Positions 7,437 to 13,487 of a stretch of DNA of 13,487 nt are shown here, in pieces. Within the stretch, counting starts at the first letter, position 1. The number at the start of each line of letters is the position of its first letter. Below the pieces are notes generated by a model that did no database searches, was not told the origin of the DNA, and was given only the letters and a program-made list of their open reading frames with translations. Both the position numbers and the translations under genes were made by a program. The stretch covers positions 1 through 13,487 of the forward strand of contig JBJXFI010000187.1 in NCBI GenBank assembly GCA_046154695.1, read 5' to 3'. Source of the stretch: DALYLB01 sp046154695 (GTDB lineage Bacteria > Acidobacteriota > Blastocatellia > RBC074).

Positions 7437-7468
7437 GCGTTTGCGCGCCGCGAAGTCACGCGAAACGC
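7437..7468 (+). promoter_or_regulatory. Stem-loop directly after the winged-helix gene
   Basis: GCGTTT-g-CGCG (7437-7447) pairs with CGCGAAACGC (7459-7468), giving a 10-bp stem with one bulged G and an 11-nt loop, starting on the base after the TAA stop. No T-run follows on the + strand, so it is not a standard intrinsic terminator; it could be an RNA-stability hairpin or a protein site. Confidence 0.4.
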
Positions 7469-7496
7469 AGACCAGGGATTACACGGAGGTTTCCCC

Positions 7497-8843
7497 ATGA
7501 GCGGAATATCGCGAAGAAGATTCACCCATACGGCCGCCGCGGCCGGGGCCACGGCATTGGGCTATTCGAGGATCGTGGGCGCCAACGACCGCGTCCGCGT
7601 CGGATTCATCGGCCTTGGAAATCGGGGCGATCAGGTGTTGGACGCCTTCCTGCTGCAACCGGACTGCCAGGTGACGGCCGTCTGCGACATCTATCGACCG
7701 TATATGGATTTCGCCTCGAAGAAGATCGGCGCCTCCCCGAAGCAGTTCAATGACTATCGAGCGCTTCTGGATGAGAAGGAACTGGATGCCGTCGCCGTCA
7801 ACACGCCCGATCACTGGCACGCGCTGCAGATGATTCAGGCATGCCAGGCGGGCAGGGATGTCTATGTCGAGAAGCCGCTCTCGCTCTCGGTCGCCGAGGG
7901 GCGAAAGATGGTCGAGGCCGCGCGGAAATACAAACGCGTCACCCAGGTCGGCATTCACCGCCGCTCCTCGGCCTTCGTCCGCGAAGCCGCGGAGATCGTG
8001 CGCAGCGGCTATCTCGGCCGCGTCATGGCGGTTCGCGCCTTTCATATTCAAAATGAATGGCCGCATGGAATCGGCGCTCCACCCGATGAAACGCCCCCGG
8101 CCGATTTCGATTGGGAGGCATGGCTCGGCCCCGCGCCGCGAAAGCCCTATAACAAGAATCGGACCTTCTACCGCTTCCGATGGTTCTGGGATTACTCGGG
8201 AGGCCAGTTGACCAACTTCGGCGTTCATTACCTCGACGCGATTCACATGGCCCTCGGCCAGGATCGCCCCCAGTCGGTCGCCGCGATGGGCGGGAAGTTC
8301 GCCATTGAGGACAATCGCGAGATTCCGGATACGATGGAGGTGATGTGGCAGTATCCGGGCGGAACTCTCGTCACCTTCACACAGATCAATGCCAATTCCC
8401 ATGCCGCCGGAATGAACAACGGCGAGATCGAATTTCGCGGCACGAAGGGAACGCTCTATCTGAAAGGCAACGGCTACGAGGTCGTCCCTGACGCACTCAG
8501 CCCGAACGAATTCTTCGCTCGGTCGCCGCTCAACCGCGTGAACGACAACTGGCGCAAGGGGTCGAAGCCCGTCATCGAGGCGAAATCGGGCAAGGGGGAC
8601 GCCGATACGCGCCACCACGCGCGGAACTTCCTTGATTGCGTCAAGAGCCGCAAGGAAGCGAATTGCGACATCGAGATCGGCCACCGCTCGACAAGCGCGC
8701 CGCTCATCGGCAACATCGCCTTCAAGGTTCGCGCCCTGCTCGAATGGGATGCCGCGGCGGAGCGATTCAGGAACAACGCAACCGCCGACCGGCTGCTGCG
8801 CTGCGCCTACCGGCCCCCCTACAAGTTTCCCACGAGCGTTTAG
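7497..8843 (+). CDS. Tat-signal Gfo/Idh/MocA family NAD(P)-dependent oxidoreductase
   Basis: The 448-residue product carries a twin-arginine signal (ISRRRFTHTAAAAGATALG, residues 4-22) and then a Rossmann fold opening with VGFIGLGNRG (35-44). The family signature EKP is at residues 125-127. The C-terminal substrate domain includes GGQLTNFGVHYLDAIH with His244 and Asp247 in the place of the usual catalytic or substrate-binding residues. GGAGG (7485-7489) lies 7 nt before the ATG. Members oxidise or reduce sugars and inositols with NAD(P); a Tat-exported member with tightly bound cofactor is known in Zymomonas glucose-fructose oxidoreductase, a plausible comparison. It is followed after only 10 bp by an enolase-superfamily gene, so the two are likely co-transcribed and may act on one sugar or sugar acid. 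The substrate cannot be named from sequence. Confidence 0.9.
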   Translation: MSGISRRRFTHTAAAAGATALGYSRIVGANDRVRVGFIGLGNRGDQVLDAFLLQPDCQVTAVCDIYRPYMDFASKKIGASPKQFNDYRALLDEKELDAVAVNTPDHWHALQMIQACQAGRDVYVEKPLSLSVAEGRKMVEAARKYKRVTQVGIHRRSSAFVREAAEIVRSGYLGRVMAVRAFHIQNEWPHGIGAPPDETPPADFDWEAWLGPAPRKPYNKNRTFYRFRWFWDYSGGQLTNFGVHYLDAIHMALGQDRPQSVAAMGGKFAIEDNREIPDTMEVMWQYPGGTLVTFTQINANSHAAGMNNGEIEFRGTKGTLYLKGNGYEVVPDALSPNEFFARSPLNRVNDNWRKGSKPVIEAKSGKGDADTRHHARNFLDCVKSRKEANCDIEIGHRSTSAPLIGNIAFKVRALLEWDAAAERFRNNATADRLLRCAYRPPYKFPTSV

Positions 8844-8853
8844 GCTGAAAAGC

Positions 8854-10266
8854 ATGGCCATGAAAATTTCACGCAGAAACATCCTGCGCGGCGCGGCCGG
8901 CTTCCCCGCGTTGATCGGGCGCCGTTCGGGCGCGGGCGTCTCGATCGAGGAGCTGAGCTTCGCTTATGAGGAGTTCCGCTATCGCGCCCCGTACAAGTTC
9001 GGGGGCGTGCCAGTCGATCGCGCGACGATCCTCAATGTCAATCTGACCATCCGAACGGCGGACGGGCGGTCGGCGCGGGGCTTCGGATCTATGCCGCTCG
9101 GGAATGTCTGGTCGTTCCCTTCCCGCGAGATGTCGTATGACGACACGCTCGGGGCGATGCGGGCGCTGGCGGAGCGGATCGCCGCCATCACGCGCGGGTT
9201 TCAGGATGCCGGGCACCCCTTCGACATCAATCTCGCGCTCGAACCGGAATATCTCAAGGCCGCCGCCGAGATTTCCCGCGCGCGGAACCTTCCGGCGCCG
9301 ATTCCCAAGCTCTGCACGCTGGTCGCGGCCAGCCCGTTCGACGCCGCGGTCCACGACGCGTTCGGCAAGCTGCACCGAAGAAGCTGTTATCGAACCTATG
9401 GCCGGGATCTGGCGCCGCACGATCTCTCTCATTATCTGAACTCCGATTTCAGGGGCGAATATGCCGATCGGTATGTCAATCCCGCGCCCAGAGCCCGCAT
9501 CGCCCTCTTTCATTCGGTCGGCGGCTCGGATGCCGTGCTGCCCTCCGAGCTTCAATCCCGGTTGAACGACGGACTGCCCGAGACGCTGGCGGAGTGGATC
9601 CGCCACAGCGGACTGACGCATATCAAGATCAAGCTGCAGGGAGAGAACCTGCAATGGGACATCGATCGCACGGTCAACATCGATCGCATCGCCTCCGAGA
9701 CCCGGCCGCGCACGCCCTGGAATTATTGCGTGGATTTCAATGAACGCTGCCCGGACGTGGAGTATGTGCTCGAATACCTGCGCAAAGTGAAGGAGCGCGC
9801 CCCGCGCGGCTTCGACCGCATCCTGTATCTGGAACAGCCCACGGCGCGCGACTTGAAGGCGAACCGCCAGAACCAGATGCACGCGGCCGCGAAGCTCCGC
9901 CCGGTGGTGATCGACGAATCGCTGACGGATCTGGAGAGCCTGCTGCTCGCTCGCGAGATGGGATATTCGGGCGTTGCGCTAAAGGCCTGCAAGGGGCAGT
10001 CTCACGCCGTGCTGATGGCCGCCGCCGCCCGGAAATACAAGATGTTCCTCTGCGTGCAGGATCTGACCTGCCCCGGCGCCTCGCTGATCCATTCGGCCGG
10101 AATCGCCGCGCACGTGCCCGGTGTCTCGGGCATCGAGGCCAATTCCCGGCAATACATGCCCGCGGCCAACCGGCCCTGGGAGCCAAAATTCCCGGGATTG
10201 TTTGATGTTCGAAATGGAATGATGAATACTGCGCAACTCAATCGCGCTGGATTGAGCGCCACCTGA
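8854..10266 (+). CDS. Tat-signal enolase-superfamily protein (mandelate racemase/muconate lactonizing type)
   Basis: The 470-residue product begins with a twin-arginine signal (ISRRNILRGAAGFPAL). It then shows the enolase-superfamily plan: a capping domain and a modified TIM barrel with KIK on an early strand (Lys258, Lys260), metal ligands in VDFNE (Asp294), LEQP (Glu327) and VIDES (Asp354, Glu355), and a late Lys (Lys377 or Lys380 in GVALKACKG). These enzymes abstract a proton next to a carboxylate and work as racemases, epimerases or sugar-acid dehydratases. ATG at 8854 is used; ATG at 8860 is as likely, as only a weak purine run precedes both. The frame is open upstream to 8632 but that part overlaps the oxidoreductase gene and is a shadow. 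Exact substrate unknown. Confidence 0.85.
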   Translation: MAMKISRRNILRGAAGFPALIGRRSGAGVSIEELSFAYEEFRYRAPYKFGGVPVDRATILNVNLTIRTADGRSARGFGSMPLGNVWSFPSREMSYDDTLGAMRALAERIAAITRGFQDAGHPFDINLALEPEYLKAAAEISRARNLPAPIPKLCTLVAASPFDAAVHDAFGKLHRRSCYRTYGRDLAPHDLSHYLNSDFRGEYADRYVNPAPRARIALFHSVGGSDAVLPSELQSRLNDGLPETLAEWIRHSGLTHIKIKLQGENLQWDIDRTVNIDRIASETRPRTPWNYCVDFNERCPDVEYVLEYLRKVKERAPRGFDRILYLEQPTARDLKANRQNQMHAAAKLRPVVIDESLTDLESLLLAREMGYSGVALKACKGQSHAVLMAAAARKYKMFLCVQDLTCPGASLIHSAGIAAHVPGVSGIEANSRQYMPAANRPWEPKFPGLFDVRNGMMNTAQLNRAGLSAT

Positions 10267-10302
10267 ATTCACCGATTTTTATCCGAGCGCTGGACCGCGC
10301 CA

Positions 10303-10335
10303 CCCTGCCCGGCCGCGGCCGAGCAGGGATTTTTT
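10303..10335 (+). terminator. Strong intrinsic terminator after the enolase-family gene
   Basis: CCCTGC (10303-10308) pairs with GCAGGG (10323-10328), and inside it CGGCC pairs with GGCCG across a GC loop, with one C/A mismatch. Six Ts follow (10330-10335). This is a textbook intrinsic terminator. Unusually, the AGGAG of the next gene begins at 10337, only 1 nt after the T-run. Confidence 0.85.
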
Positions 10336-10351
10336 CAGGAGACTGCCCCCG

Positions 10352-10876
10352 ATGGAGAAGACCAAGGAATTTCACGGCAAATTGTTGATCAGCATTACGG
10401 ATGGAAAGAGTCTGGGAGAGATCAAGGACGTCTTTCTGGACAAGGAGGCGAAGGAGGTCATCGCCGTGTATCTCGGCAAGACCGGCCTGCTCAGCCGCAA
10501 GACCCATCTGATTCATATCGATCAGATCCGGCTGTTCGGCGTCGATGCCTGGCTCGTGAACGGCTCGGACAAGATGGTCACCAAAGACGAGGTGGAAGGC
10601 TCCGATCAGTTCATCCTCGCGGATGAGGTGCGCGGCCGCGTCATCCAGACCGACGGCAAGACCAAGATCGGCACCATCGGCGACATCATCGTCGATGGCC
10701 GAATGAATGTGCTCGGATTCGCCTTCGACAAAATTTACGTCGAGGGGCCCCTTTCCGCCGCGAAAGAGATCGCCCGCGGCGCCATCACCGCCTTCGGCTC
10801 TCCGATGATCGCCTCCCTCGAAAAGGCGGAGCAGCTGAAAGTCGAGGAATCCCCGCGAAACTCGAAACCATTTTGA
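10352..10876 (+). CDS. PRC-barrel domain protein (two PRC-like repeats)
   Basis: The 174-residue product appears to contain two PRC-barrel units, about residues 6-75 (KLLISITDGKSLGEIKDVFLDKEAKEVIAVYL) and 88-150 (VRGRVIQTDGKTKIGTIGDIIVDGRMNVLGFAF), joined by a DKMVTKDEVEG segment, with a charged tail. PRC barrels occur in RimM and the H subunit of photosynthetic reaction centres; stand-alone forms are common, often stress-linked, and mostly of unknown role. No signal peptide or membrane helix is seen. AGGAG (10337-10341) is 10 nt before the ATG. A strong terminator lies immediately upstream, so the gene needs read-through or a promoter ahead of that hairpin. It converges with the E1 gene across a 97-bp repeat-filled gap. 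Confidence 0.8.
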   Translation: MEKTKEFHGKLLISITDGKSLGEIKDVFLDKEAKEVIAVYLGKTGLLSRKTHLIHIDQIRLFGVDAWLVNGSDKMVTKDEVEGSDQFILADEVRGRVIQTDGKTKIGTIGDIIVDGRMNVLGFAFDKIYVEGPLSAAKEIARGAITAFGSPMIASLEKAEQLKVEESPRNSKPF

Positions 10877-10973
10877 GTTGATGGTTGAGAGTTGATAATT
10901 GATAGTTGGCTGAAGCGTATTCGCCCTGAACCGATGCATCAATTATCAACTCTCAACTCAAAACTCTCAACTA

Positions 10974-10979
<6 letters not shown>
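10875..10979. repeat. Heptamer-repeat inverted element between convergent genes
   Basis: The gap is built of degenerate 7-bp units. The left array (10875-10909) reads GAGTTGA, TGGTTGA, GAGTTGA, TAATTGA, TAGTTGG; the right array (10938-10979) reads ATCAATT, ATCAACT, CTCAACT, CAAAACT, CTCAACT, ACTAAAC. The arrays are reverse complements: 10884-10903 (GTTGAGAGTTGATAATTGAT) is exactly complementary to 10938-10957, with a 34-nt loop. The stop codons of both flanking genes lie inside the outermost units. AT content is far above the neighbourhood. No T-run follows, so termination is possible but not shown. Similar heptameric intergenic repeats (STRRs) are known in cyanobacteria. Confidence 0.8.
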
Positions 10980-13208
<2,229 letters not shown>

Positions 13209-13225
13209 AGTCTCTTCCATTCCCT

Positions 13226-13254
13226 TTGCATTTCGAGAGAGGCGCGATTATATA
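13226..13254 (+). promoter_or_regulatory. Possible divergent promoter overlapping the E1 promoter
   Basis: On the + strand, TTGCAT (13226-13231) and TATATA (13249-13254) are separated by 17 bp, each matching four of six consensus bases. Its -10 overlaps the minus-strand TATAAT, so the two would compete. It points to the structured segment that ends in a terminator at 13446. Confidence 0.35.
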
Positions 13255-13276
13255 CGACGTACTCGATGTCGAACAA
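13247..13276 (-). promoter_or_regulatory. Sigma-70-like promoter of the E1 gene
   Basis: Read on the minus strand, a perfect TATAAT (13252-13247) is preceded by TTGTTC (13276-13271) with an 18-bp spacer. The predicted start near 13240 would give a leader of about 30 nt before the E1 start codon. The -10 is consensus; the -35 is weak. Confidence 0.55.
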
Positions 13277-13346
13277 AATCCAAACATTTTTCCCGAGGAG
13301 CCGTTTATCTCGCGCGGCGACGCCCGGAAACAGTAAAAAGCATGGT

Positions 13347-13370
13347 GGCACAAGCTGTCCAGCTTGTGCC
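13347..13370. repeat. REP-like 24-bp palindrome, copy 1
   Basis: Two perfect 11-bp arms (GGCACAAGCTG and CAGCTTGTGCC) are separated by the centre TC. As RNA it would form a strong hairpin. A reverse-complement copy, distinguished by its centre, begins at 13467. This is the pattern of repetitive extragenic palindromes. Confidence 0.75.
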
Positions 13371-13418
13371 GAGTGTGAGAGGGTGCGTGAAGATTCCGGC
13401 GGGGCGCGGGCCGGAAGT

Positions 13419-13446
13419 GGCCTCGTTCGAGGCCCGGTCTTTTTCT
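13419..13446 (+). terminator. Intrinsic terminator on the + strand
   Basis: GGCCTC pairs with GAGGCC around the loop GTTC (13419-13434), followed by CGG and the run TCTTTTTC (13438-13446). A second stem-loop ends 2 nt before it. No + strand protein gene ends here, so it would terminate either an untranslated transcript or read-through. Confidence 0.6.
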
Positions 13447-13466
13447 GAGAGTGTGTGGTGGATGCG

Positions 13467-13487
13467 GCACAAGCTGGACAGCTTGTG
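13467..13487. repeat. REP-like palindrome, copy 2 (cut by window end)
   Basis: GGCACAAGCTG, centre GA, then CAGCTTGT and a final G at the window edge. It matches the reverse complement of the copy at 13347-13370 over all visible bases, so the two copies lie in inverted orientation about 96 bp apart. Confidence 0.7.

Larger units (their letters stand above)
13261..13446 (+). ncRNA. Candidate small structured RNA
   Basis: No convincing gene lies here, but the + strand shows the layout of an independent small RNA of about 185 nt. A possible promoter ends at 13254, a palindrome hairpin lies at 13347-13370, a second stem (TTCCGGC/GCCGGAA, 13394-13416, 9-nt loop) follows, and an intrinsic terminator ends it. 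A 60-codon frame from ATG 13266 also crosses the region, but it lacks a ribosome site and runs through the hairpins and the T-run. No known RNA family was recognised. The alternative is that the second half is just the inside of a repeat element. Confidence 0.3.

Noticed and set aside
8632..8853. Upstream extension of the enolase-family frame from a TTG at 8632
   Set aside because: It overlaps the well-supported oxidoreductase gene and its residues are low-complexity Arg/Ser/Pro; the Tat signal begins right at 8854-8860.
13266..13448. 60-codon + strand frame starting at ATG 13266
   Set aside because: No ribosome site, and it passes through a palindrome, two stem-loops and the T-run of a terminator, so an RNA or repeat explanation is better.

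Overview
The window reads as a piece of a GC-rich (roughly 60-65%) bacterial chromosome, most likely from the Acidobacteriota. The best taxonomic clue is the C-terminal region of the large nuclease at 3831-6512, which resembles the TIGR03437 'Solibacter paralogous family' C-terminal domain common in Bryobacterales and Blastocatellia proteins. Several Tat-exported sugar-type enzymes and heptameric intergenic repeats fit, but do not prove, this. No phage, CRISPR array, tRNA, rRNA or transposase gene was seen.

Layout: eight genes lie on the + strand from 263 to 10266, a ninth + gene spans 10352-10876, and one minus-strand gene spans 10974-13208. (i) 263-2888 is a complete partner-switching module: a STAS anti-anti-sigma factor (RsbV/SpoIIAA type), an HATPase_c anti-sigma kinase (RsbW/SpoIIAB type) and a tandem-GAF PP2C phosphatase (RsbU/SpoIIE type). 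No sigma factor is encoded beside it. (ii) 2929-3831 is a Tat-signal TIM-barrel sugar isomerase/epimerase, followed with a 1-nt stop/start overlap by an exported endonuclease/exonuclease/phosphatase-fold nuclease (3831-6512). (iii) 6627-7436 is an AlkZ/YcaQ-related winged-helix protein. (iv) 7497-8843 and 8854-10266 are a Tat-signal Gfo/Idh/MocA oxidoreductase and a Tat-signal enolase-superfamily protein, 10 bp apart, closed by a strong intrinsic terminator. (v) 10352-10876 is a double PRC-barrel protein whose Shine-Dalgarno starts 1 nt after that terminator's T-run. (vi) 10974-13208 (minus) is a single-chain alpha-beta fusion of a 2-oxoacid dehydrogenase E1 component.

How the parts may work together: the Rsb-like genes should form a phosphorylation-controlled switch driven by the phosphatase's GAF sensors. 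The three Tat-signal enzymes (isomerase, NAD(P)-type oxidoreductase, enolase-fold dehydratase or epimerase) suggest sugar or sugar-acid conversion outside the cytoplasm. The fused E1 would decarboxylate a 2-oxoacid, but its E2 and E3 partners are not here.

The non-coding parts are unusually structured. The gap between the convergent PRC and E1 genes is a heptamer-repeat element with perfect 20-bp inverted arms. The last 280 bp hold two overlapping divergent promoters, two stem-loops and a terminator that could define a small + strand RNA of about 185 nt, and two inverted copies of a GC-flanked 24-bp palindrome (REP or MITE-like). The stretch 1-262 holds no clear gene: a short frame open from the window edge stops at 63-65 and could be the tail of an upstream gene, and no convincing sigma-70 promoter was found in it.
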